From positions 1-51,593 of the forward strand of contig JBGCEZ010000101.1 of NCBI GenBank assembly GCA_045106735.1: 51,593 nucleotides of DNA, read 5' to 3'. This DNA is from JBGCEZ01 sp045106735. GTDB taxonomy: Bacteria > Planctomycetota > Phycisphaerae > Phycisphaerales > SM1A02. The notes below the pieces were generated by a model, which did not search any database, was not told the DNA's origin, and saw only the letters and a program-made list of their open reading frames with translations. Numbering within the stretch: position 1 is the first letter of the stretch; the number at the start of each line of letters is the position of its first letter. Shown one piece after another: positions 16,572-24,425 of this stretch. The translations under genes were made by a program, and so were the position numbers.

Positions 16572-19211
16572 GCACGCGACCGGAGCGAACGCGAAGCTGG
16601 CCACCCTCGGGAGCCCGGTGACGATGATGGTTGCGGCACCGGTGTCGGAGTCGATCGTGACCAGTGTGTTCTCACCATTGCCTCCGTAGACGCCCCAGAT
16701 CTGGCCGTTCCGATTGGCCGTGAGATCGCTGATGGGCTCGGCAAGTCCGAAGGGACCGATCAACTCGTGCGGTTGACCATCGGCATTGAGGCGGTACAGC
16801 GATGTGCCCGCGGCGTCGGTACCCCAGAGGACTCCGTCGGCATCGATGGCCACGGTGGTCATGGCTGGCCCGGCGAGCGGGAACGTGTTGATGACCTCGG
16901 TGACGGGGTCGAACTGGTAGAGCTGCCCGTCGGCTCCCGGACCGTAGAGCAGTCCGTCGGCCGGAGACCAGGCGAGATCCTCAAGAAACGTCCCGCTGGC
17001 ACTGCTGATGCGAATCGGCGCTCCGGTGTCGGTGTCGAGCCGCGAGAGCTCGCCGCAGCAGGCGGCGTAGACGTCCCCATCGGCCGTGATGGCCACGCCA
17101 TCGTAGAAGCTCGAAGTATCACCGAGAATGTTGGCGGTGCCGTCGATCACGTCAACGGTGCCCCACCCGGTTCCGTTGATCGGGCTCGGACGGAAGCTCG
17201 CGTAGAGCGTGCCGTCATCGGGGGCGGCCGTGATCGGCCCCTTGATCTCGTACGTGACAGGAACTTCGATGATGCGTGCTTCGCTCGCCGGCACCGCCTC
17301 GGTGACGCTCAGTGTACAGGTGTGGATGCCCGGGCCGATTCCGTAGGCGGAAGGGTCAAGCGTGAAGTCAAACGCGAGCGTTGAACCCGCCGGCACCGTG
17401 AGGAGCGGCTGCCCGCCGGGGACGCAATCGGTGATCGGACGGAACTCGAAGGGCTCATTGAAGCTGGTGTTGTCCACCAGCACCTGGACGACGCCGACTT
17501 CGCCAAGCTCCAGTGCGTCGTCGCCCACCAGCGAGATGGTGCCCGGCGTCACCAGGGGGGCGGGGTTCGGACTGAAGGTCAAGCTGGCAATCGGCGGCAG
17601 GCCCGGCGTAATGAGCGCTGCGGCGCCGGTCTGGGTGTCGATCGCCGCCAGCGTGTTGGGTCCGAGGTCACCGTAGACGCCCCAGAGGATGCCATCGGGA
17701 GCGAAGGCGAGCTTCCTGATCGGCTGGGCGGCCCCAAAGAAGCCGACGAACTCGTGCGGCTGGCCTTCGAGGTTGAGGCGATAGAGCGACTGACCCACCG
17801 CGTCGGTGCCCCAGAACACGCCGTCGGCGTCAATGGCCATCGCCGTCATGGGCGGCTCGCCGAGCTCGATCGTGGTCTCGGTTGGGTCGTCGAAGACACG
17901 GAGCACGCCGTCGGTGCCCAGACCGTAGAGGAACCCGTCGATCGGTGACCAGGCAAAATCCTCCAGGAACGTCCCGCTGGCGCTGGTGAACTGAATGGGT
18001 GCCCCGGTATCGGCGTCGAGCTGGTAGATCTCACCGCAGCAGACCGCAAAGACATCGCCGTCTCCGGTGATGGTGATGCCGTCGTAGAAGTTCACCGTTT
18101 CACCGATGATGTCGACGGCGCCGTTGGTGATGGTGCCCCAGCCGCTCGGGTTCGTGGCGCTCGCGCGAATGCTGACGTGGAGCTGGCCGTTGAGCGGCGC
18201 GGGTGTGATCGGCCCCAAGATCTCGTAGGTAACGGGAATCTCGATGACGTGCGCGAGACTCGCATCGCCCGTTTCGGTGATGTTCAGAGTGCACGTGTGG
18301 ATGCCGGGGCCGATGCCTGGTCGGTCGACGACGAAGTCGAACGCGAGGCTCTCGCCGGCGGGCACCGTGAGCACCGGCTGGGCGCCAAACTCGCAGTTGG
18401 TGAGTGGGCGGAACTCGAACGGATCGCATCCATTGGTGTTGTCGACGATGACCTCGACGACGCCTGCCTCACCAAGCTCGAGCGCGTTGTCTCCCACGAA
18501 TGAGATCGAGTCCACGTTGGCCGATGGCGCCGGACACACCGCGATCTCCCAGCCGGCATCGAGTGTTTCGAATCCGGGATAGCTGTAGAGACCCGGTGGA
18601 TCGCTTGCCGTATGGGCGAAAATGCCGGGCGTACTCGTACCGATCGTCGGAGGATCGACGAGTGCGACGGTTCGCGAGGATGGCCCCGCCTGTTCGAGGA
18701 GCTTGTAGGTCGCCAGGATCGTGGTGGTGGTCAACTCGATGTTCAGGAATTCGAGATTGTTGAGCGACAGGAACTTGAACTGCCCGGCCCCGATGCCCTC
18801 GGAAATGTCCACGACAAAAGACCCGAGCTCCGTCTCGGGGTAGCCCGGGAAGACCCAGCCCACGGCGTCAAAGAGGCGAAACTCGATCTTCTGAAACGTG
18901 ATCGGAGTGTCAGAGAGATTGCCGAACCAGAGCCCCACCGACGTCAGGCGACCGACGTCGGTGGTTTCGACCAGATCTCCCCAGACGGTGTCGGGATTCG
19001 GGTTGGAGATCAGGCTTCCCAGCAGATCGGTCGCCTTGTAGACGACCGCGCCGGCTGCTTCTCCCTCCGGTCCGGCCGCGTCGCTCGCCGGCAGCATTTT
19101 GACCGTCTGGATCACGCTGTCTGTCGCGAGACGTGGTGCTGACTGAGCAGCGGCGGGGCCGCAGAGTATTGCTGTCGTGGATATGGCCGCCGCGGCGATC
19201 GTGCGTTGCAT
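16404..19211 (-). CDS. Large secreted protein with two ~320-residue duplicated units and a dockerin-like tail
   Basis: Protein of 935 aa; the ATG at 19211 begins a signal peptide (MQRTIAAAAISTTAILCGPA) and has a GGAG ribosome site. After an N-terminal domain of about 230 residues come two near-identical units. Each has an Ig/CARDB-like part (LVGDDALELGEVGVVQVLVDN; PGIHTCTL) and a beta-propeller-like part with FYDGxxIT, CCGE, DTDTGAPI, AIDADGVxWGTDA and QPHEFVG-type blades. The C-terminus carries two EF-hand-like repeats, DLDGDGAVGLTDLLAVLATW and DLNGNGSVELGDLLAVLAAW, with flanking Cys, the dockerin-like tail common on secreted Phycisphaerae proteins. A cell-surface or extracellular role is likely; the ligand is unknown. 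Confidence 0.8.
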   Translation of the reverse strand: MQRTIAAAAISTTAILCGPAAAQSAPRLATDSVIQTVKMLPASDAAGPEGEAAGAVVYKATDLLGSLISNPNPDTVWGDLVETTDVGRLTSVGLWFGNLSDTPITFQKIEFRLFDAVGWVFPGYPETELGSFVVDISEGIGAGQFKFLSLNNLEFLNIELTTTTILATYKLLEQAGPSSRTVALVDPPTIGTSTPGIFAHTASDPPGLYSYPGFETLDAGWEIAVCPAPSANVDSISFVGDNALELGEAGVVEVIVDNTNGCDPFEFRPLTNCEFGAQPVLTVPAGESLAFDFVVDRPGIGPGIHTCTLNITETGDASLAHVIEIPVTYEILGPITPAPLNGQLHVSIRASATNPSGWGTITNGAVDIIGETVNFYDGITITGDGDVFAVCCGEIYQLDADTGAPIQFTSASGTFLEDFAWSPIDGFLYGLGTDGVLRVFDDPTETTIELGEPPMTAMAIDADGVFWGTDAVGQSLYRLNLEGQPHEFVGFFGAAQPIRKLAFAPDGILWGVYGDLGPNTLAAIDTQTGAAALITPGLPPIASLTFSPNPAPLVTPGTISLVGDDALELGEVGVVQVLVDNTSFNEPFEFRPITDCVPGGQPLLTVPAGSTLAFDFTLDPSAYGIGPGIHTCTLSVTEAVPASEARIIEVPVTYEIKGPITAAPDDGTLYASFRPSPINGTGWGTVDVIDGTANILGDTSSFYDGVAITADGDVYAACCGELSRLDTDTGAPIRISSASGTFLEDLAWSPADGLLYGPGADGQLYQFDPVTEVINTFPLAGPAMTTVAIDADGVLWGTDAAGTSLYRLNADGQPHELIGPFGLAEPISDLTANRNGQIWGVYGGNGENTLVTIDSDTGAATIIVTGLPRVASFAFAPVACPVDLDGDGAVGLTDLLAVLATWGPCPSACPADLNGNGSVELGDLLAVLAAWGSCS

Positions 19212-19404
19212 GGTGTTGGTCTCCGGTTGAAATCTCGGGGTTGGCCCAGGAGTCCAACGGAAACCGTTTGGCGGGTGCGTCACCCGTTTCGGGAATTCTT
19301 CCGCCGGAGGCCGCTCGTCCGCGGTGCCCGGAAGCACGACCGGCACGGCGCCCCGGGCGGGGCCCGCGTCCAAGCGGCCGTACGCCCGGTGGTCGGCGAC
19401 GGGG

Positions 19405-19452
19405 GGCAGCGGCAGCGGGGACGGGGGCAGGGGGCAGGGGGCAGGGGGCGGT
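19405..19452 (+). repeat. G-rich heptanucleotide repeat (GGGGGCA units), G-quadruplex-prone
   Basis: Starts GGCAGCGGCAGCGGGGACG and continues with four GGGGGCA/GGGGGCG units. On the - strand it falls in the upstream region of the secreted protein gene. Confidence 0.8.
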
Positions 19453-19664
19453 GCTCGGGCAGCTCCTTCGGCGGGGCTTCTGAGAACAACCCCACGCGGG
19501 CTGCGTCCGGGGTGACTCATGCGCGATGACTCAGCGACCGCGCGTTCCCGGGATGCCCCACAGCCAACGAGACTTTCGAGGAGATCGAGATCTGAGACGA
19601 TGGCGGTGCGCCGCCGAGGCGAGGCGATCCCGCACCGGCAACAAACCCCGCCACGCCCGCTCCA

Positions 19665-19699
19665 AAAGCGACAACGCCGCCGAGAAGTCTCGGCGGCGT
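19665..19699 (-). terminator. Rho-independent terminator downstream of tRNA-fMet
   Basis: A near-perfect 12-bp inverted repeat (ACGCCGCCGAGA at 19674 with its complement ending at 19699). Read on the - strand it is followed by GTCGCTTTT. It sits 47 nt past the tRNA 3' end. Confidence 0.8.
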
Positions 19700-19745
19700 C
19701 GTTCGTGAACCGTGGGGCCGGCGGCGTTTGCCTTCGGCCGGGTAA

Positions 19746-19819
<74 letters not shown>

Positions 19820-19831
19820 ATCAGGTCGAGA

Positions 19832-19860
19832 AGCGTAGCGGCGTCCGTCCGGGAAGTCAA
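19832..19860 (-). promoter_or_regulatory. Sigma-70-type promoter of tRNA-fMet
   Basis: On the - strand TTGACT (19855-19860) and TACGCT (19832-19837) are separated by exactly 17 nt. The -10 hexamer ends 12 nt before the mature tRNA 5' end. Confidence 0.75.
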
Positions 19861-19926
19861 GCCAACGGGCAGCGTTGTCGGATTCCAGGCGACGGGCCAC
19901 CTCAATGGGGCCCGGCCTCAGGGGGA

Positions 19927-20349
19927 TCAGATCACCCGCCGCTCGCGGCAGCTGAAGGCGATGGCGGCCAGGGCTCGCTTGATCTCAGGCGAGACGTTCA
20001 CGAACTGGAGGCCGTACTCCCACTTGAAAAGCCCGTGCTTCACCTCTCGCCGGATTTCGGCGGGGATTCGGATGGCCGTGTCGCCGTCGCTCAAGACCAC
20101 GACCACGGGCTTTCCGGCGGGAAGGCGCGTTCGGCGATCCAATCGAAGCCCGGAAGAAGAGATGTCGCACACCGTGCCGAGGTCGCAGGAGACCCGTTCG
20201 ACCGGAAAGCGGCCAGCCCGTCGGTTGTCGGCCGACTCTTCCGGCAGGGGAATCGCCAACGGAGCGGGCATTTCCCGTTCCTGCGGCGGTGCCTCCCAGA
20301 TGGGCTCGTTCGGATCGGCATTCGAGTTGGCGTTGATGTCATCGCTCAT
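19927..20349 (-). CDS. PilZ-domain protein (putative c-di-GMP receptor)
   Basis: Protein of 140 aa starting MSDDINANSNADP. A PilZ core follows: an Arg-rich switch (NRRAGRFPVERV, near residues 43-54) and the DISSSGLRLDRRTRL motif (D/N-x-S-x-x-G), then GKPVVVVLS, IPAEIRREV, and YGLQFVNVSPEIKRAL. PilZ domains bind cyclic di-GMP through these Arg and DxSxxG residues, so it is likely a small cytoplasmic effector. Its start is 324 nt from the divergent start of the acidic membrane protein; whether they share a pathway is unknown. The ATG at 20349 is chosen because the longer frame upstream is Gly/Arg low complexity. Confidence 0.85.
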   Translation of the reverse strand: MSDDINANSNADPNEPIWEAPPQEREMPAPLAIPLPEESADNRRAGRFPVERVSCDLGTVCDISSSGLRLDRRTRLPAGKPVVVVLSDGDTAIRIPAEIRREVKHGLFKWEYGLQFVNVSPEIKRALAAIAFSCRERRVI

Positions 20350-20672
20350 GGTTGGAGTCTGATCCACATCGGCCGCCACGCGACTCCGATGATCCGTACG
20401 CCCCGGGATTGCCACGATCGACGGCGAAGCGGCCCGCATGACCGGCACAGCCCACCGGGGGCACCCGTCCGGGAGATGCCCGGCGGGGTCCGAAAACCGG
20501 GCCGATCGCGGCCGATGGCGACCGCGACGACCGGGCCTCCGACCCGCGCCGCCATGCACCTCGCCGCTGACTGCATCCCGCCGCGGGCCACCCGGGGCCA
20601 CCGCACGGCTCGCGATTCTTGGAACCCCCGAGAACTTGCCCCGGGCGGTCCGATTCCGCCGATAATCCCCGC
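20350..20672. other. Divergent intergenic region
   Basis: This 323-nt region separates the PilZ gene (-) and the acidic membrane protein gene (+). A GATAAT hexamer lies 6 nt before the + start. No second promoter or conserved structure was recognised. Confidence 0.5.
20661..20666 (+). promoter_or_regulatory. -10-like hexamer GATAAT, 6 nt before the start codon
   Basis: GATAAT ends 6 nt before ATG 20673 with no Shine-Dalgarno between. A TTGCCC at 20636-20641 could be a -35, but the spacer would be 19 nt. Confidence 0.45.
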
Positions 20673-23120
20673 ATGACGTTGCCGCCTTCTCCATCAACCG
20701 CCCATGACCCGGCCCCCGATCGCGGTCCCGCGCACGGTGACGGAGTCGGCCAGAGGCAGGGGGGAGCCGCCGCCGCGGGCCATGCATCCTCCAGTGCATC
20801 CGGGCGCGGGGAGCCGGGGCCATCGAGCGACTCGCCAAACCGACGTTCGGACCGACCTTCAGACCGACCGCCATCCGCAGCGTCCGCCCGGTCGACAGGC
20901 CCCCTCGACGGCCTGGGCCCGTGGATGCTGTTGCTGGCCGGACTGGCCATGCTGGTGAGCTGGCTCCTGATCCCCGTCCAGCGGGACGCCGATGCCCTCG
21001 GCGACCAAGCCGCGGTTCTCGAGCATCAACTCGAGTCGCTCCAACAACGATCTGCTGCCCACCGTCGCGTCCTGTCCGACGTCGCGGCCGAGGATCCCGA
21101 CGCGATCACCGGCCTCGGCATTGTGATGCTCCGCCGCGCGCCCGCCGGGCGCATTCCCGTGCTGTCGCAAGTCGACGATCGACCGTTGGTCGAGCGCATC
21201 GAGTCCGCCGCCGCGACCCCGCCACCGCCCGATCAACGCACGGCCGATGGTCGCGGATCGACGCGTCTCGCCCGCCTGGTCGACGGCCCGGCCCGGTTGT
21301 GGGTCGCCGCCGGCAGCGTCATGCTCATCTTCCTCGGCCTGATGCTCGGGCCGGTTTCGGCGCCGTCACGTGCGCGCCGCTCCACCCGCCGGCGGCCGCG
21401 GCCACTGCACGAACGCCGCGGCACTGCCCGGGCCGCGGCGGCCGCTCCCGTGTCCACGGCAGATCTGGCCAATGACACGTCAGCCACCAACGACCACGCG
21501 ACGACGTCGCCGCGGTCACTGCCGCACGCCCGTCCCGTCGAGTTGGAGCTTGCGTCGCGTGCGAATCCGGCCCCCGAGACGACGGCGGACACGCCGGCCG
21601 ATCCTGCCTTCCTCTTGCCCGCGGTCGCGGCCACATCGCCCACTCCGGCACGTCGTCGCAGTCGCCGCCGAGCCACCGCCGACACGGCGGAGGCGGTAGA
21701 GGCGGTGGAGGCGGTGGAGGCGGTGGAGGCGGTGGAGGCGAAGAACGCACTGAACGCCTCGGACACCCCAGCCAGCACCGCGGCGATCACGTCCGTCTCC
21801 AAGCACTCAAGCCGTCCCGAAATCGATGCCCCGGCGATGATTGCCCCGCTCGTCGAACTCGTTGCGAAACCACCCTCGGCGAGTGAGGCGACCAGGATCC
21901 AAGCCATCGCCCCCCCAACTGCACCCAACGACGACATTGAGCGTGCGTCGCGCGCCGGCGAAGCTGACCGTCCGGAGCACAGCGAAGTCATCGACGCGTT
22001 CCCGGGCGCCGACAGCGAAGCGGCCGACGATCGCACCGAGCCAAGCCACGCCGATATCGATGTCGATGTCGATGTCGACGAAGAGGAAACGGTCGCCACC
22101 GCCGGGCATTCCGAGGCCGAGGAGGGCGCCGATATCGCCAGCGACGAGCCTGAGGAAGATGCCGACATCGAAGATGGCGACAACCACGAGTACGCCGATG
22201 TCGTTGAAGATCCGTCCAGCGACGACGACGACGGCGACGAAGAGGAAGAAGACGGCAACGAGGAAGAAGACGAGTACGAGTACGTCGATGCCGACGAAGA
22301 AGAATCCGACGACGACGGCGACGAAGACGAAGAAGACGAAGACGAAGACGAAGAAGACGACGACGAGGAAGACGACGAGTACGAGTATGTCGATGCCGAC
22401 GAAGAAGAGTCCGACGACGACGGCGACGAAGAGGAAGAAGACAGCGACGAGGAAGAAGACGACGAGTACGAATACGTCGATGTCGACGAAGAAGAATCCG
22501 ACGACGACGGCGACGAAGAGGAAGAAAACAGCGACGAGGAAGAAGACGACGAGTACGAATACGTCGATGTCGACGAAGAAGAGTCCGACGACGACGACGA
22601 CGAAGAAGAAGAGGAAGAAGACGGCAACGAGGAAGACGACGAGTACGAATACGTGGATGTCGAGGAAGAAGTATCCGACGACGACGGCGACGAAGAGGAA
22701 GAAGAAGACGGCGACGAGGAAGAAGACGAGTACGAGTATTTCGATGTCGACGAAGAAGAGTCCGACGAAGACGGCGACGAAGAGGAAGAAGACGGCAACG
22801 AGGAAGACGACGAGGACGAATACGTGGATGTCGACGAAGAAGAGTCCGACGAGGACGACGACGGCGACGAAGAGGAAGAAGCCGAATCCGAAGGCGATGA
22901 CGGCTACGAATACGAATACGTCGAAGTGGACGAGTCAGAATCCGACGACGACGGCGAGAACGATGAAGAATCCGACGAAGGCGACGGGTACGAATACGTC
23001 TACGAGTACGTCGACGAAGACGGCAACGTGATCGACGACGCCCCCGACGCGGACGAGGCCGATGACGAAGGCTCCGAGCCCGACGAAGAAGAAGCAGACG
23101 AAGCGTCCCGTCCGCGCTGA
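20673..23120 (+). CDS. Two-TM protein with a long, highly acidic, tyrosine-phased repeat tail
   Basis: Protein of 815 aa, not assigned to a family. A Pro/Ser-rich N-terminus (1-80) precedes TM1 at about 82-101 (GPWMLLLAGLAMLVSWLLI). A loop of about 105 residues follows with a short coiled coil (DQAAVLEHQLESLQQR), then TM2 at about 208-226 (LWVAAGSVMLIFLGLML). A Ala/Thr/Pro linker contains a short EAV repeat. From residue 460 onward nearly every residue is Asp or Glu except for regularly spaced YEYV motifs, about nine of them, in units like DEYEYVDVDEEESDDDGD. The last, YEYVDEDGNVIDD, is less repetitive. Such tails could bind cations or basic proteins, but no function is established. Confidence 0.75.
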   Translation: MTLPPSPSTAHDPAPDRGPAHGDGVGQRQGGAAAAGHASSSASGRGEPGPSSDSPNRRSDRPSDRPPSAASARSTGPLDGLGPWMLLLAGLAMLVSWLLIPVQRDADALGDQAAVLEHQLESLQQRSAAHRRVLSDVAAEDPDAITGLGIVMLRRAPAGRIPVLSQVDDRPLVERIESAAATPPPPDQRTADGRGSTRLARLVDGPARLWVAAGSVMLIFLGLMLGPVSAPSRARRSTRRRPRPLHERRGTARAAAAAPVSTADLANDTSATNDHATTSPRSLPHARPVELELASRANPAPETTADTPADPAFLLPAVAATSPTPARRRSRRRATADTAEAVEAVEAVEAVEAVEAKNALNASDTPASTAAITSVSKHSSRPEIDAPAMIAPLVELVAKPPSASEATRIQAIAPPTAPNDDIERASRAGEADRPEHSEVIDAFPGADSEAADDRTEPSHADIDVDVDVDEEETVATAGHSEAEEGADIASDEPEEDADIEDGDNHEYADVVEDPSSDDDDGDEEEEDGNEEEDEYEYVDADEEESDDDGDEDEEDEDEDEEDDDEEDDEYEYVDADEEESDDDGDEEEEDSDEEEDDEYEYVDVDEEESDDDGDEEEENSDEEEDDEYEYVDVDEEESDDDDDEEEEEEDGNEEDDEYEYVDVEEEVSDDDGDEEEEEDGDEEEDEYEYFDVDEEESDEDGDEEEEDGNEEDDEDEYVDVDEEESDEDDDGDEEEEAESEGDDGYEYEYVEVDESESDDDGENDEESDEGDGYEYVYEYVDEDGNVIDDAPDADEADDEGSEPDEEEADEASRPR
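21691..21738 (+). repeat. 9-bp microsatellite encoding EAV repeats
   Basis: GAGGCGGTG is repeated about five times in frame within the acidic membrane protein gene, giving (Glu-Ala-Val)n. Confidence 0.85.
22200..23030 (+). repeat. Degenerate coding tandem repeat of the acidic tail
   Basis: Units of roughly 90-105 nt built from GAC/GAA/GAG codons with a conserved GAGTACGAATACGTCGAT core. About eight to nine copies encode the DEYEYVDVDEEES motif. Confidence 0.85.
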
Positions 23121-23327
23121 CGACTCGCCTCCACACGAAGCCGACTGAAGCCGCCCCAGATCCCTTCGTCGCCTGACGACCACGGAATCGAGCCGGCTCC
23201 CGCGGATGCCGCCGCTTCCAAAAGCTCGGCGGTCTCGCCGATCTCAAGCGAGCGCTCATCCGCCGCGGCCCATCCGCCGCGCCCTCGCGAATCGGCTGCG
23301 ACACCCAGAATCCACCGCCGGCCGGCC

Positions 23328-23333
23328 TACGCT
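23328..23333 (+). promoter_or_regulatory. -10-like hexamer TACGCT, 7 nt before the dprA start
   Basis: This is the same hexamer as in the tRNA-fMet promoter and it ends 7 nt before ATG 23341. No Shine-Dalgarno is present and no clear -35 is seen. Confidence 0.45.
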
Positions 23334-23340
23334 CGCCCGC

Positions 23341-24396
23341 ATGACCCACGATGCTCTCTCTGGATCGCTCGTCGCTTCGGCCATCGGCCAAGCCCGAGTT
23401 CGCTGCCGACTTGCCGAGGGTGTGCCGCCGCGCCTGGTCCGCGATGTGCTCGCTCCTGGCCGGTCCGTCCCGCGGACGGCAGAAGCATGGCGACGCCGCT
23501 TCGCCCAAGCCGGCTTGGCCGGCGCGGCCCTCGATCGGTGCCTCGCGTCGCTCGCCCGCGCGAATGTCGCGGCCGAACTCGAACACTGCCGGCGCACCGG
23601 CAGCCGCATCATCGCCGCGGAAGACGCCGACTGGCCGTGGATGCTGCGGCTCGACAGCGATCCGCCGACGGAACTCTGGATCGCCGGCTCGCACCCACCA
23701 GCCCAGCCGGCCGTGGCCATCGTTGGATCGCGTCAACCGAGCGAAGCCGGGCTCGCCTTTGCTTCGGACGTCGCCCGCGCCGTGGCCAACGCCAATTGCC
23801 TGGTCGTCTCGGGCGGTGCTCTGGGGATCGACGCGGCCGCCCACCAGGCGGCGCTCGACGCTGGCGGCACGACCAGCATCGTGCTCGGTTCAGGCATCGG
23901 TCGGCCGAGCCCGACGTCGAACATCCCGCTGTTCGATGCGGTGCGGACGGCGGGGCACGCGATCATCAGCGAGTGGCCGACCTTCGCGCCGCCCCGGCCG
24001 TGGCGGTTTCCCCGCCGCAACCGGGTCATCGCCGGGCTGAGCCTGGCCGTCGTGGTGGTGGAAGCGGGTCCACGAAGCGGTTCATTGATCACGGCGCGGT
24101 ACGCCTCAGACCTCGGACGAGAGGTCCTTGTCATGCCGGGGCCGGCGGATGATCCGCGCGTGAACGGCAGCCATCGGCTGATCCGCGAAGGGGCAACCCT
24201 GGTTCGAAACGCCCAGGATGTACTGGAAGCGATTGCCACGTGCGGGCCGCTGGCATCCGCGGCCGCGGCGCTGGCCAATCCGCCCGGTGGCGACTCGGGA
24301 GCGAGCGATTCAAACCGATCACAAAGCCCCGCCGGCTCCCGGAATCAGTCGCGGGGATGCGCTGCACTTCCGCCGAGCCCGCACCAACGAGACTAG
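23341..24396 (+). CDS. dprA: DNA-processing protein DprA (Smf)
   Basis: Protein of 351 aa. DprA loads RecA onto incoming single-stranded DNA during natural transformation. The Rossmann-like core is clear: VAIVGSRQPSEAG, VSGGALGIDAAAHQAAL, VLGSGIGRPSP, FPRRNRVIAGLS, EAGPRSGSLITARYA, GREVLVMPG and NGSHRLIREGATLV. An N-terminal helical region (about 1-100) precedes it. The usual C-terminal winged-helix domain is not evident; the protein ends in a Ser/Gly/Asn-rich tail of about 50 residues. ATG 23341 fits family length. A ComEA-like gene lies 12 kb away. Confidence 0.92.
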   Translation: MTHDALSGSLVASAIGQARVRCRLAEGVPPRLVRDVLAPGRSVPRTAEAWRRRFAQAGLAGAALDRCLASLARANVAAELEHCRRTGSRIIAAEDADWPWMLRLDSDPPTELWIAGSHPPAQPAVAIVGSRQPSEAGLAFASDVARAVANANCLVVSGGALGIDAAAHQAALDAGGTTSIVLGSGIGRPSPTSNIPLFDAVRTAGHAIISEWPTFAPPRPWRFPRRNRVIAGLSLAVVVVEAGPRSGSLITARYASDLGREVLVMPGPADDPRVNGSHRLIREGATLVRNAQDVLEAIATCGPLASAAAALANPPGGDSGASDSNRSQSPAGSRNQSRGCAALPPSPHQRD

Positions 24397-24425
24397 TCAG
24401 CCGAAGCAATCCTTCACAAGCCCGC

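Larger units (their letters stand above)
19212..19745. other. Spacer with a G-rich repeat
   Basis: About 530 nt between the start of the large secreted protein and the tRNA. It contains the G-rich repeat at 19405-19452 and the tRNA terminator. The reverse reading frame of the secreted protein continues through it to 19769, but the added N-terminus is Pro/Arg low complexity and lies before a clean signal peptide, so it is not counted as coding. Confidence 0.6.

Noticed and set aside
21233..23844. Long open frames on the - strand opposite the acidic protein (521 aa Ser-rich and 618 aa Arg-rich)
   Set aside because: They are mirror images of the GAC/GAA/GAG repeat (giving Ser/Ser or Arg-rich strings), have no family motifs, and overlap a frame with TM helices and a sensible start.
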